In this document: in pieces, positions 42,648 through 51,161 of the stretch | Layout: every line of letters starts with the position of its first letter | How positions within the stretch are numbered: the stretch's first letter is position 1 | NCBI RefSeq assembly: GCF_000559025.1 | Contig: NZ_JAAN01000015.1 | Location: forward strand, 79,791 to 143,790 | DNA: 64,000 nucleotides | DNA from: Luteimonas huabeiensis HB2 | GTDB taxonomy: Bacteria; Pseudomonadota; Gammaproteobacteria; Xanthomonadales; Xanthomonadaceae | Reading direction: 5' to 3' | The notes under the pieces: model-generated | Told to the model about the DNA's origin: nothing | Seen by the model: the letters and a program-made list of their open reading frames with translations, nothing else | Databases searched by the model: none | Translations under genes and position numbers: made by a program

Positions 42648-45110
42648 TCACGATGCCGGCCCCGCTTCCGCGCGCAGGATGGCGGTCGGATCGCCGCGAC
42701 CATCCACGGCCGCCAGCTCCGCTTCGGACAGCAGGTTGTCGCGGGACTCGCCGAGGACGCCCGCAGCCGCGTCAACCACGTGCGCCCAGGTGCTGCGGTT
42801 GGCGAACAGCAGGCCCGGCACGTCCAGTGTGCCGCCCCGGTTGACGAAGCCCAGCGCCGCGGTGGTGGTGGGGCCGGTGTCGAGTCGGCGCAGCGCACCG
42901 AGGAAGGGCTCCGGACGGGTGTGGGTAACGAATACGCGCGGCCGGCCCACCGGAAACAGCGCTTGGACCGCACTGTCGGAGTGCACGTACCTTGCCTCCT
43001 CCGGATCGCGCGGGGCGCGAAATCGGCCGGGTTCGGCGAGATAGACGATCGCGGCCGACATTCCGCGTGCGGCCAGACGCGCCTGTGCGCGGCGCACTTC
43101 CTGCAGCTGGTACGCGCCGGTGGCCACCAGCAGGATCGCCGCCGTCTCCGGATCGCCGGCGAGGCATGTTGCGCCGGTCTCGGCCAGTGCCTGGGCCTGC
43201 TGCGGGGTCAGCTCATGAGGCACCGGACGCTTGGGAACGACCAGTGTGGTGACCGTGCCCCGTTGCGCGTAGGCGCGGGCGAGGGCGGCGGCAGCGCCAT
43301 TGGCGTCCGGCGGGAACACCACGCGCGAAATGTCGGCCATTTCGCCCATGAGTGCCTCGGCCATGGTCGGATCCTGGTGGGACTGTTCGTTCTTCGCGTT
43401 TTCCCACGTGTGCGAGGTCAGCACCAGGGGCACGCCCAGCCAGCCGGGTGGGCGCCCGGCCTGGGCCTGGTGGCGGGCGAAGATCAGTTCCTGACGTACG
43501 GCGCCGAGCATCTTCGGTGCAAACGCCTCGTAGGTGACCACCAGGTTTAGCCCGCCCTTGTTGCCGAGCGCCGCGCAGACCACGGCTTCTTCGTTGAGCG
43601 CAGTGATGACCGCGCCGGTTGGCGATTCGGCGACGCCGGGCTCGGGCTCGTGCACCCGGTGCTTCATCGCGTCCAGGGTCCGGTCGAGCTTGTTGCTGCG
43701 CAGCTCATCGGGATTGCCCACGCGCACCCGCAGTCCCGGATTCGCCTCGGCGATGGCGACGAACTGCTCGTCGAGTGCGGTCATTGGCGAGCTCTCACCG
43801 CCGGCGCCGCGGTCGGCGATCGCCGGGACGCGGGGCGGTTCCACCTGGCGATCGGCCAGCGCATGGTCGCGCTCGCGCACCCGCTGCTGGAGATCGTGGC
43901 TGTTGAGTGCGGCAACGGCCTGCTCGAGCTCCGACGCGGCCACGAACAGCGCCGCTGCGCCTTCATTGAAGAGCGTGCGCGCCGCGGCATCCTTCGCCGG
44001 ATTCCCCGGCAGCGGCAAGTTGTGCGAGGCGTTGGTCCCGGCGCCGGGGAAGCCGAAGCCCTTGACGGTTTCGGCGATGCCATAGGGCAGCCGCACGTCG
44101 GCGGGAACAGCGGCGCCCGCTTGCAGGCGCGACTCCATCACGTGGATGCCCCACGCGATGCTGGCCGGATCGCGCCCGTCCAGCGCGATCGGATCAAAGC
44201 CGTTCAATCGCAGGTGCCGGTCCAGCCACCGCTCGCCGCCCTGCTGGGTGATCTGGCTGCGCTGTTCGATGCGGCGCCCGTTGAGGATGATGATCGGGCT
44301 GACCAGTCCGCTGTCCTCGGCGCGCCACCAGCGTGGCGCCCAGTCGCTGCCACGCTGTTCCTCGAACGCACCGTCGCTGAGGAAGGCGACCAGGCGTTCA
44401 TCCTTGAGCGGCGCATGCACGTACTGCAGCTCGGCAAAGCCGAGATAGCCGCCTTCCATCACGCCCCCGGCGGTGTGCGCATTGACGTGGGAGCCGAGGG
44501 GCGACGCCGGCGTTCCGTCCGGATTGAGGGTGTAGGCATAGAAGTCGCTTACGAACCGGCTCAGCCCTTCGCCGGTGCGGTCGTAACGTTCGGCGTGCCG
44601 GTCGGTCATGTTGCCAACCAGCACGTTCAGCGCGTCGATGGCGGCCACGCAGTGCCCCTGGCCCATCATCCACGCGCGGGTGACGCCATCCAGGGAATCC
44701 ATCAGCAGGTAGCCGGCGTAGGCGGGCACCATGTTGAGGGACCCGCCGGTGTGGCCTTCAGGCGTGGTCTTGAAATCATCGACCTCCAGGGCCGCGCCGT
44801 CGGTACGAACGCGCTGGCTGTAGGTCATGTGCGCCACCAGCCACATGCCGGCGCTGGTGACGCGGTCGGCCGCGGCGAGCCGCTGCCATGCGGTGCCGGC
44901 ATCCGGCGTGCGGCCCAGGGCGACCAGCGCGTGCACCATCTGGCGGACCCGGAGCTGGGTAAGCGGGTCATGTCGGATCACCCCGTAGCCGGCCGCCCAG
45001 TGGGCGAACGCGGGATCGGCCTGCCGGTGGGCGTCGGCGAGTTCAAGGATCCGCTGGCGCTCGGCGGCCGACAGCTGGTCGGCGGTGCAGCAGTTGAGAT
45101 GCAGGTTCAT
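42648..45110 (-). CDS. xfp: Phosphoketolase (xylulose-5-phosphate / fructose-6-phosphate)
   Basis: 820 residues, normal length. Family signatures: TPEGHTGGSLNMVPAYAGYL (ThDP/phosphate site), GHCVAAIDALNVLVGN, ETVKGFGFPGAGTNASHNLPL and the SHTWENAKNEQSHQDPTMAE stretch near residue 560 (part of the active-site half). It cleaves xylulose-5-P or fructose-6-P with phosphate into acetyl-phosphate plus glyceraldehyde-3-P or erythrose-4-P. ATG 45110 overlaps the stop of the PRPP synthetase gene by 4 bases. Acetate kinase at the end of the operon can harvest the acetyl-phosphate. Confidence 0.95.
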   Translation of the reverse strand: MNLHLNCCTADQLSAAERQRILELADAHRQADPAFAHWAAGYGVIRHDPLTQLRVRQMVHALVALGRTPDAGTAWQRLAAADRVTSAGMWLVAHMTYSQRVRTDGAALEVDDFKTTPEGHTGGSLNMVPAYAGYLLMDSLDGVTRAWMMGQGHCVAAIDALNVLVGNMTDRHAERYDRTGEGLSRFVSDFYAYTLNPDGTPASPLGSHVNAHTAGGVMEGGYLGFAELQYVHAPLKDERLVAFLSDGAFEEQRGSDWAPRWWRAEDSGLVSPIIILNGRRIEQRSQITQQGGERWLDRHLRLNGFDPIALDGRDPASIAWGIHVMESRLQAGAAVPADVRLPYGIAETVKGFGFPGAGTNASHNLPLPGNPAKDAAARTLFNEGAAALFVAASELEQAVAALNSHDLQQRVRERDHALADRQVEPPRVPAIADRGAGGESSPMTALDEQFVAIAEANPGLRVRVGNPDELRSNKLDRTLDAMKHRVHEPEPGVAESPTGAVITALNEEAVVCAALGNKGGLNLVVTYEAFAPKMLGAVRQELIFARHQAQAGRPPGWLGVPLVLTSHTWENAKNEQSHQDPTMAEALMGEMADISRVVFPPDANGAAAALARAYAQRGTVTTLVVPKRPVPHELTPQQAQALAETGATCLAGDPETAAILLVATGAYQLQEVRRAQARLAARGMSAAIVYLAEPGRFRAPRDPEEARYVHSDSAVQALFPVGRPRVFVTHTRPEPFLGALRRLDTGPTTTAALGFVNRGGTLDVPGLLFANRSTWAHVVDAAAGVLGESRDNLLSEAELAAVDGRGDPTAILRAEAGPAS

Positions 45111-46021
45111 GGGTCCTCCGGGGAATCGGTCGAAGCGGTCATCAGGGTCGATGCCGCGGCGGCGAGGTCCGCACCCAGCGCGATGGCGTTGGAGGGGTGG
45201 GAAATGGTGTCAGTGCTGACGATGCGGGCCAGGCCCGCCTCCTGCAGGCGGGCATAGGCGTCGCCTGCGAACACCGGATGGATGGCGACCAGCAACGGCG
45301 ACGGCAACGACAACCGGCGCAGGTGTGCGAGGGTCTCCAGGATCGTGTGGCCGGACGACACGATGTCGTCGATCAGCACCGGAGTCCGACCAGCCACGGC
45401 TGCCGGGTCGGGCAGGCTGACGCGCACGTCGTAGTCGCCGTGCCGCTCCTTGGCCAGCACCTGGTAGGGCATGCCGGACAGGGCGGCGATGTCCGCTACC
45501 CACTGCTCGCTCTCGCTGTCAGGGCCGATCAGCACAGCGTCGGGGACGGTCTCAGCGATCCAGCGGGCCACGGCCGGCGTCGCCGATACGTGGACCGTCG
45601 GAATGCGGTAGAGCGACTGCAGGCGCTCGACGCGGTGCAGGTGCGGGTCCACGGTCACCAGCCAGTCGAAAGCCTCTTCGAGGAATTGTGCAAACAGCGG
45701 TGTACTGACCGCCTCGCCGCGATGGAAGCGGGTGTCCTGGCGCATATACCCCAGGTAGGGTGCGATGAGGCCGACCGAACGAGCCCCGAACTCGCGCGCG
45801 GTCCGGGCGGCGAAGCGCAACGGGAGGGCCGTGGCATCGGCGTTGCGCAGGCTGGCCAGGAGCGCCACATCGGCTCCGGCCAGTGCGTCGTCCAGGGTGA
45901 CCAGCGACTCGCCATCTGGGAAGTGCCGCCAAGCCACGGGTGCAATGCGCGCCTGCAGGGGCTGGTTGATGTTGCCGGCCAACACTGCATCGGCCGGGAA
46001 AGGCATCAGCACACGGGTCAT
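45107..46021 (-). CDS. Ribose-phosphate pyrophosphokinase (PRPP synthetase), accessory copy
   Basis: 304 residues. It has the Prs N-terminal segment (WRHFPDGESLVTLDD), LIAPYLGYMRQDTRFHRGEAVS (ATP/flexible loop), LVTVDPHLHRV and the PRPP loop VLIDDIVSSGHTILE. It makes PRPP and AMP from ribose-5-P and ATP. The His in YMRQDTRFH and the PRPP loop are conserved, but overall divergence from the housekeeping prs is large. It overlaps its neighbours on both sides by 4 bases, so its product is made in step with the AMP-phosphorylase-like enzyme before it and phosphoketolase after it. Confidence 0.9.
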   Translation of the reverse strand: MTRVLMPFPADAVLAGNINQPLQARIAPVAWRHFPDGESLVTLDDALAGADVALLASLRNADATALPLRFAARTAREFGARSVGLIAPYLGYMRQDTRFHRGEAVSTPLFAQFLEEAFDWLVTVDPHLHRVERLQSLYRIPTVHVSATPAVARWIAETVPDAVLIGPDSESEQWVADIAALSGMPYQVLAKERHGDYDVRVSLPDPAAVAGRTPVLIDDIVSSGHTILETLAHLRRLSLPSPLLVAIHPVFAGDAYARLQEAGLARIVSTDTISHPSNAIALGADLAAAASTLMTASTDSPEDP

Positions 46022-47535
46022 GGAACCTCTCCAAGCACAAAAGGTTGCAGCGTCACGGCGTGCTCCAGGGCGTAGGCCAGTTCTCCCGGCGACTCCGCAT
46101 GCAGGGTGAGCAGAGGTTGTCCCCGCTCGACCGTATCGCCGATCCGCAGACCGGTTTCGAGGCCGGCGGTGGGGGATGTCGGTGCGCCGGCCAGCTTGGC
46201 CAGTTTGGCCAGCCTGCGGTTGTCGATCACCGCGATCCGACCCGATGCGGTTGCCGGGACGTCGGCGGTGAATGCTGCCCGCCGCGGTTCGCGGAAGCCT
46301 CCCTGGGCCTCGCAGATCGCCAGGAACTTGGCCAGCGCCCTCCCGGAATCCAGCACGCTGCGCGCGCGCTCCAGTCCGGTGCCGGCGCTGCTGCCCGGTG
46401 CCATGTCCAGCAGCGCCGCCGACAGCGCAAGCGCGCGTTCGCGCAGGTCGGCCGGTGCGTCGGTGGCGTTGCGCAGCACCTTGAGCACATCGTGCGCCTC
46501 GAGCGCCGGGCCGATGCCCCGACCCACCGGCTGGGTGCCGTCGGAGCGATGGATGGCCAGCTGCAATCCAAGCGCGCTGGCGGTGTGTGCAAGCCGCGAG
46601 CCGAGGCTGTCGGCCGCAGCCTCACTGCGCACCTTGGCGGTCGGACCCACCGGCATGTCGATCAGGACGTGGGTTGAACCCGCGGCGATCTTTTTTGACA
46701 GCACGCTGGCCACCAGTTGGCCGTCGCTGTCGAAATCCAGCGGGCGCTGGACCCGGATCAGGATGTCGTCGGCCGGGCTCAGGCGCACGTTGCCGCCCCA
46801 GACGATGCAGCCGCCCTCGCGCTCCACCACCCGCCGCATCGCCGCCAGGTCGAGCGCCACCGGCGCCATCACTTCCATGGTGTCGGCGGTGCCCGCGGGC
46901 GACGTGATCGCGCGCGAGGACGTCTTCGGGATGCGGTAGCCCAGCGCAGCCACGATGGCCACCACGATCGGCGTGGTGCGATTGCCGGGCAGGCCGCCGA
47001 CGCAATGCTTGTCCAGCACCGGCCCATCGCCCCAATCCAGGCGCTGGCCAACGGCGATCATGGCCCGTGTCAGCGAGGTCGTCTCGGCGTTGTCGAGGCG
47101 GTCGCCCGCGCTGGCCGTGACGAAAGCGGCAAGCTCCAGGTCCGACAGCCTGCTTTCCATCACGTCCTGCACCAGGGCGAGGTACTGCGCGTCGTCCAGC
47201 CGTGCCCCGAACACCTTGGCGCGGATCGCGCCTGCCGACGACGCGGGTTCCGCATGCCGCACCCGGGCGAGGGCATCGCGCATGGGATCGAGGAGCGTCC
47301 ACGCGGCCTCCGACAGCGCCACCTCGTCGAGGCCGAGCCGATCGTCGACGACCACGTTCAGCGTCGCCACCAGCGTGCGCGCGCCGACGTCCAGCCTCAC
47401 GCGCGTCATCGCGGCAAAGCCTTCCGAGCGGCAGACTTCGCAGTCACGGTGCATATAGACCACCGGCTGCTGGTAGGTGTCGATGCCGGCACGGGTGACG
47501 CGCAGGCGGGTGTGGCCTGGGGCCTGCGTGGTCAT
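46018..47535 (-). CDS. Thymidine phosphorylase-like protein, long AMP-phosphorylase-type form
   Basis: 505 residues. Conserved core: DKHCVGGLPGNRTTPIVVAI, IPKTSSRAITSPAGTADTMEV (phosphate/base site), GGCIVWGGNVRLSPADDILI and GRGIGPALEAHDVLKVL. An extra ~85-residue N-terminal domain (RLRVTRAGIDTYQQPVVYMHRDC) matches the length and layout of archaeal AMP phosphorylases rather than the ~440-residue DeoA. Those convert AMP and phosphate to adenine and ribose-1,5-bisphosphate. AMP as substrate is inferred from architecture. It overlaps both neighbours by 4 bases. Confidence 0.85.
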   Translation of the reverse strand: MTTQAPGHTRLRVTRAGIDTYQQPVVYMHRDCEVCRSEGFAAMTRVRLDVGARTLVATLNVVVDDRLGLDEVALSEAAWTLLDPMRDALARVRHAEPASSAGAIRAKVFGARLDDAQYLALVQDVMESRLSDLELAAFVTASAGDRLDNAETTSLTRAMIAVGQRLDWGDGPVLDKHCVGGLPGNRTTPIVVAIVAALGYRIPKTSSRAITSPAGTADTMEVMAPVALDLAAMRRVVEREGGCIVWGGNVRLSPADDILIRVQRPLDFDSDGQLVASVLSKKIAAGSTHVLIDMPVGPTAKVRSEAAADSLGSRLAHTASALGLQLAIHRSDGTQPVGRGIGPALEAHDVLKVLRNATDAPADLRERALALSAALLDMAPGSSAGTGLERARSVLDSGRALAKFLAICEAQGGFREPRRAAFTADVPATASGRIAVIDNRRLAKLAKLAGAPTSPTAGLETGLRIGDTVERGQPLLTLHAESPGELAYALEHAVTLQPFVLGEVP

Positions 47536-48917
47536 CTCGCATCCTCCAATCCGACTTGCTCCAGGTGCTCCGGCACGCGCGCACGCCAGCCCAGTTCACG
47601 CTGCACGCGCGCGCGCAGTGTGTCGGCTGCATCGGGCTCGCCATGGGTGAGGTACACCACGCGCGGCGCGGACGGCGCGGTGCGCATCCAGTCCAGCAAC
47701 TCCCCGGCGTCGGCGTGGCCGGAGAAGCCTTCCAGCTGCACCACTTCAGCGCGGATGGGGACCTCGCGGCCGAACATGCGCAACGTGCGCTTGCCTGCCG
47801 CCAGCGCGGCACCGCGTGTTCCTCCGGCCTGGTAGCCCGCGAGCAGGATCGCGTTGCGGTCATCGGGGCCGAACGCCTCGATGTGGTGCAACACGCGCCC
47901 GCCGGTGATCATGCCGCTGGCCGAGATGATGATCATCGGCCCGCGCTGGCGGTTGAGCGCCTTCGACTCTTCTACAGTGTTGACGAAGGTGGCCACGTCG
48001 AACATCCGCTGGCAGTCCTCTTCGGACACGTGGTGCTCGGAATGGTGGGCGTGGTAGTGCCGGGTCGCGTTGATTGCCATCGGGCTGTTGAGGTAGACCG
48101 GCACGCGAGGGATGTCCTTGCGCTCGCGCAACCGGGCGATATGCAGCATGAGCGCCTGGGCGCGACCGATGGCAAAGGCCGGAATGACGATTACGCCCCC
48201 ACGGGCAGCGACGCGGCGGATGATGGGGGCCAGCTCCGCCTCCTGGTCGATCGGAACGTGTTCCCGATTGCCATATGTGGATTCGCAGACCAGTACGTCA
48301 CAGGCGGGCAGGGGCGTTGGCGGGTTCATCAGAGACTCCTGCTGCCGTCCCAGGTCGCCGCTGAAGTGCAGGCGCTGCCCCTGGACATCCAGGCTGACGT
48401 GGGCGGCGCCCAGGATGTGGCCTGCGGGGTGGAAGCGCACCGTGAAGCCGGGCGCGACCTCGATGTCGCGTTCATGGTCATGTCCCTTGAGCTGCTTCAG
48501 GCTGCGGCGGGCGTCCTCCTCGGTGTAAAGCGGTCGAGGTTCCTTGTGCTTGGAGTACCCCTTGCGGGCTGCGTATTTCGCCTCTTCTTCAAGCAGGTGC
48601 CCGCTGTCGGGAAGCAGCAGGCCACACAGGGACACGCTGGCGTGGGTGCAGTGGATCCAGCCGCGGAATCCCTGTTTGACCAGCGCGGGCAGGTAGCCCG
48701 AATGATCCAGATGGGCGTGGGTCAGGACCACCGCGTCGATGGACGCCGGATCGACTGGGAACGGTGCCCGGTTGCGGTCGCGCAGCTGCTTGTAGCCCTG
48801 GAAGAGACCGCAGTCGACCAGCACGCGCTGGCCATTGGCCTCGACCAGGTAGCGCGATCCGGTGACGGTACCGGCGGCACCGAGGAACTGCAGCGTCGGG
48901 CGGGAAGTCGAGGTCAT
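47532..48917 (-). CDS. MBL-fold / beta-CASP metallo-hydrolase (RNA-processing exonuclease type)
   Basis: 461 residues. Metallo-beta-lactamase motifs: LTHAHLDHSGYLPALV (HxHxDH), then GHILGAAH, FSGDLGRQQESLM and the beta-CASP parts VLVCESTYGNREH, VIVIPAFAIGRAQ, IIISASGMITGGRVLHH and the final GFSGHADAGELLDW. This is the YSH1/CPSF-73 class; bacterial members act on RNA, though the substrate here is unknown. ATG 48917 follows CCGGAGCTCATC. Its stop overlaps the start of the phosphorylase gene by 4 bases. Confidence 0.92.
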   Translation of the reverse strand: MTSTSRPTLQFLGAAGTVTGSRYLVEANGQRVLVDCGLFQGYKQLRDRNRAPFPVDPASIDAVVLTHAHLDHSGYLPALVKQGFRGWIHCTHASVSLCGLLLPDSGHLLEEEAKYAARKGYSKHKEPRPLYTEEDARRSLKQLKGHDHERDIEVAPGFTVRFHPAGHILGAAHVSLDVQGQRLHFSGDLGRQQESLMNPPTPLPACDVLVCESTYGNREHVPIDQEAELAPIIRRVAARGGVIVIPAFAIGRAQALMLHIARLRERKDIPRVPVYLNSPMAINATRHYHAHHSEHHVSEEDCQRMFDVATFVNTVEESKALNRQRGPMIIISASGMITGGRVLHHIEAFGPDDRNAILLAGYQAGGTRGAALAAGKRTLRMFGREVPIRAEVVQLEGFSGHADAGELLDWMRTAPSAPRVVYLTHGEPDAADTLRARVQRELGWRARVPEHLEQVGLEDAR

Positions 48918-48998
48918 GATGAGCTCCGGTTCTGGCAGGAAGTGATGGCGGACAGCGGGCACACGTCCGACGCAGATCGCGCCGGACGCGTGGCTTGC

Positions 48999-49418
48999 TC
49001 ACGGTCGAATCAGCTCGACGATGTCATTGACCTTGGGCTTTCCGGAGATCACTTCAGCCTCTGCGTAGTGGTCGTCGAACAGCCCGGTGATGCGCACCTG
49101 ACCGACGGCTTCCCGGCGAAAGCGCGGCCCGATATCCCGGGGACCGCGGTTACGGCGCTTGTGCCGGATCACATCCAGCACCTGGTCGACCTGGGCTCCG
49201 TCGGCCTTGCCGACGCAGACCACCAGTGTGTCGTCCTGCGTCTCCAGAACCTGGCCGCGCATCAACACGTTGTGGCGGAACCCGCCTTCGCTCGCGGAAG
49301 CAGCCCCCGGCAGTGCGAAGGAGAAGGCAAAGGCGCCCGCCAGCGCCAGCGCGGCGAACCAGCGATTGGGATTGGTGCGTGGGCCAGCAAAACAGGCGGC
49401 ATGTGTGACGTTGTTCAT
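48999..49418 (-). CDS. Small exported protein of unknown function
   Basis: 139 residues: a signal peptide (FAALALAGAFAFSFALPGAASA) and a mature domain of beta-rich character (GQVLETQDDTLVVCVGKADGAQVDQVLDVIR ... VGQVRITGLFDDHYAEAEVISG), reminiscent of the C-terminal domain of FlgT-like and other envelope-stress proteins. I do not recognise a specific family. AAGGAGTCCACACA is a strong ribosome site. Position in the operon suggests an envelope role under metal stress. Confidence 0.7.
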   Translation of the reverse strand: MNNVTHAACFAGPRTNPNRWFAALALAGAFAFSFALPGAASASEGGFRHNVLMRGQVLETQDDTLVVCVGKADGAQVDQVLDVIRHKRRNRGPRDIGPRFRREAVGQVRITGLFDDHYAEAEVISGKPKVNDIVELIRP

Positions 49419-49498
49419 TGTGTGGACTCCTTGAATGGATGTGAGGCGAAACAGCGAGGCTGCGAGAGCACAAAGGGATGGAACACGACGGTCGGCCT

Positions 49499-50164
49499 TC
49501 ATCGGACTTCCCCCGCCGATCGGACAGGACCGCGCCGGCGTCGCGGTATGAAGGCCGGCACCTCCTGCATGTAGCTCACGTAGTCCTCGCCGAAGCGGCT
49601 CAGGCAATCTCTCTCCTCACGACGCGCGAGGCGGGCATAGGCCCACACCAGCACCGGATAGCTGGCGAGCGTGAGCAGCGTGGGCCACTGCAGGAGGAAA
49701 CCAGTCAGTACGAGTACGAAGGCGACGTACTGCGGGTGACGCATGCGTGCATACACGCCCTCCCGGGCAAGCCGACCCTCACGCTGTGCCCGATACAGCA
49801 CGGGCCAGGCTGCCGACAGGAGCCAGAACCCGCCGCCGATCAGGATGAAACTCGCCAGGTGGAATGGACCGAAATGCGGATTGGCGCGCCAGCCGAACCA
49901 CATCTCCAGCAGATGGCCGGCGTCGTGGCTGAGCCAGTTGACCTGCGGATAGTTGGCGCTGAGCCACCCGCCCAAGACGTACAGCGTCAGCGGGAAGCCA
50001 TACATTTCCGCGAACAGGGCCACGACGAAGGCGGAGAACATCCCGAACCCGCGCCAGTCCCAACGGGTCAGCGGTTTGTAGAAGCTCCAGGCGAAGAAGA
50101 TGAAGAACGCGGCGTTGATGGCGGCGAGGAGCCAAAGACCGTAGCCGGAGTCAGGTGCGTGCAT
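49499..50164 (-). CDS. Membrane methyltransferase, isoprenylcysteine carboxyl methyltransferase-like
   Basis: 221 residues with five to six hydrophobic helices. The C-terminal ICMT/PEMT-type signature is GVYARMRHPQYVAFVLVLTGFLLQWPT followed by YARLARREERDCLSRFGEDYVSYMQEVPAFIP, the SAM-binding part of the family. In bacteria such proteins are common beside metal-efflux genes, but their substrate is not known. ATG 50164 follows CGAAGGACACC. It overlaps the DUF2933 gene by 14 bases. Confidence 0.88.
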   Translation of the reverse strand: MHAPDSGYGLWLLAAINAAFFIFFAWSFYKPLTRWDWRGFGMFSAFVVALFAEMYGFPLTLYVLGGWLSANYPQVNWLSHDAGHLLEMWFGWRANPHFGPFHLASFILIGGGFWLLSAAWPVLYRAQREGRLAREGVYARMRHPQYVAFVLVLTGFLLQWPTLLTLASYPVLVWAYARLARREERDCLSRFGEDYVSYMQEVPAFIPRRRRGPVRSAGEVR

Positions 50165-50480
50165 GTCGGTGTCCTTCGTTCGAGGTGTCGGACGTTTCGT
50201 CGTTCCATGCCCGGTTCCGACGGCTCTGATGGTGGCCATGGGGTGGGTCGTCGGCATTGCCGTCGCGCCCATGACTTCCGTCGCCTCCATGACCGCCATG
50301 CCCTTTGTGCATGAACACATGCATCAAGGGACACAGCAGCAAGATGGCCAGCGGCAGCCAGCGGAGCGTCCCCGCAAGGTGGGCGCGGTGCTCGACGCCG
50401 AGATAGAACAGGGCCAGCGCCAGGAAGATCCAGAAGACCCAACGTCGGGACCCTGAGGTGGCAGGACCAGGAACAGTCAT
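50151..50480 (-). CDS. DUF2933-family membrane protein with His-rich tail
   Basis: 109 residues: two hydrophobic helices (VFWIFLALALFYLGVEHRAHL; LPLAILLLCPLMHVFMH) and a long tail dense in His/Gly/Asp (KGHGGHGGDGSHGRDG, PPHGHHQSRR). DUF2933 proteins of this size occur in copper islands; the CPLMHxFMH segment is its hallmark. It likely binds metal at the membrane face. Start overlaps the MerR stop by 4 bases. Confidence 0.82.
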   Translation of the reverse strand: MTVPGPATSGSRRWVFWIFLALALFYLGVEHRAHLAGTLRWLPLAILLLCPLMHVFMHKGHGGHGGDGSHGRDGNADDPPHGHHQSRRNRAWNDETSDTSNEGHRHART

Positions 50481-50989
50481 GGCAAGTTCTCCTGAGTGGG
50501 GCGGCGTCCAAGGAGTCGCCCCGGGGTGGACCTGACGAATCCGCCGCCCTCAGCGGCGGCAACGGATTCGATCAATGCGCAGACATCGTCGCCAGTCGGG
50601 ATGGAGTCCGGCAGCGAAGTCCAGGCGTGGACGGCATGCTCCATCCGCCCGTGCATGGCCAGCAGGTTGTCCAGTTGCTGGCGGGTGTCTTCGAGTCTGC
50701 GTCGGATGATGTCGCGCACCAGCGGGCAGGGACTCCTTCGCAGAACACTGTGGCGGACGATTTCCTCGATCTCCGCCAGCGTGAAGCCGAGCTGTTGGGC
50801 GGTGCGAATGAAGCGCAGGCGCTGGAGCTCCGAAGCCGAGAACAGCTGGTAGCCGCTCTCGGTGTGCCTCGCCGCCTGCAGCAGGCCGCGCCGCAGATAG
50901 TTGCGCACCACATGCACCGTGACGTCGCCCTGTCGGGCCAGCTGGCGGACCGTCATCAGCGGCGGCGCGACTTCGTCTTTGGCCGTCAT
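50477..50989 (-). CDS. MerR-family regulator heading the phosphoketolase/copper operon
   Basis: 170 residues. The winged helix (MTVRQLARQGDVTVHVVRNYLRRGLL) has VRN in place of IRY. Next come a dimerisation helix (IIRRRLEDTRQQLDNLLAMHGRMEHA) and a metal-site candidate, SVLRRSPCPLVRD (Cys88), with a second cysteine in DDVCALIESVAAAEGGG. This differs from CueR (two Cys nine residues apart) and from MerR/ZntR, so the inducer is open. It should activate its own promoter at 51017-51047 and thus the whole downstream operon. Confidence 0.88.
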   Translation of the reverse strand: MTAKDEVAPPLMTVRQLARQGDVTVHVVRNYLRRGLLQAARHTESGYQLFSASELQRLRFIRTAQQLGFTLAEIEEIVRHSVLRRSPCPLVRDIIRRRLEDTRQQLDNLLAMHGRMEHAVHAWTSLPDSIPTGDDVCALIESVAAAEGGGFVRSTPGRLLGRRPTQENLP

Positions 50990-51016
50990 TGGCGTACTCC
51001 CGGCAAGGTGTTGATC

Positions 51017-51047
51017 AGGCTAGACCTGTGTCTCGCACGCAGGTCAA
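51017..51047 (-). promoter_or_regulatory. MerR-type promoter with 19-bp spacer (12-kb operon)
   Basis: Minus strand: TTGACC (51047-51042), 19 bases, TAGCCT (51022-51017). The dyad GACCTGCGTG...CACAGGTC spans the spacer (8 of 10 arm positions match). The 28-base leader holds GGGAGTACGCCA as ribosome site for the regulator. No other strong promoter was seen before the end of ackA. Confidence 0.82.
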
Positions 51048-51161
51048 GCCGCCCTGGGGCGGACGGAGCCAGTAACGCGTGACCTCGCCGCGAACGGACG
51101 GATGTTCTCGTCCGTACGTGCGCGGACAATCCGTTCTTACTTGCGTTGAACGTGCGCCACA

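Noticed and set aside
51094..51115. Hairpin ACGGACG/CGTCCGT after cusA
   Set aside because: Only 7 bp with an 8-base loop and no T-run; too weak to call a terminator.
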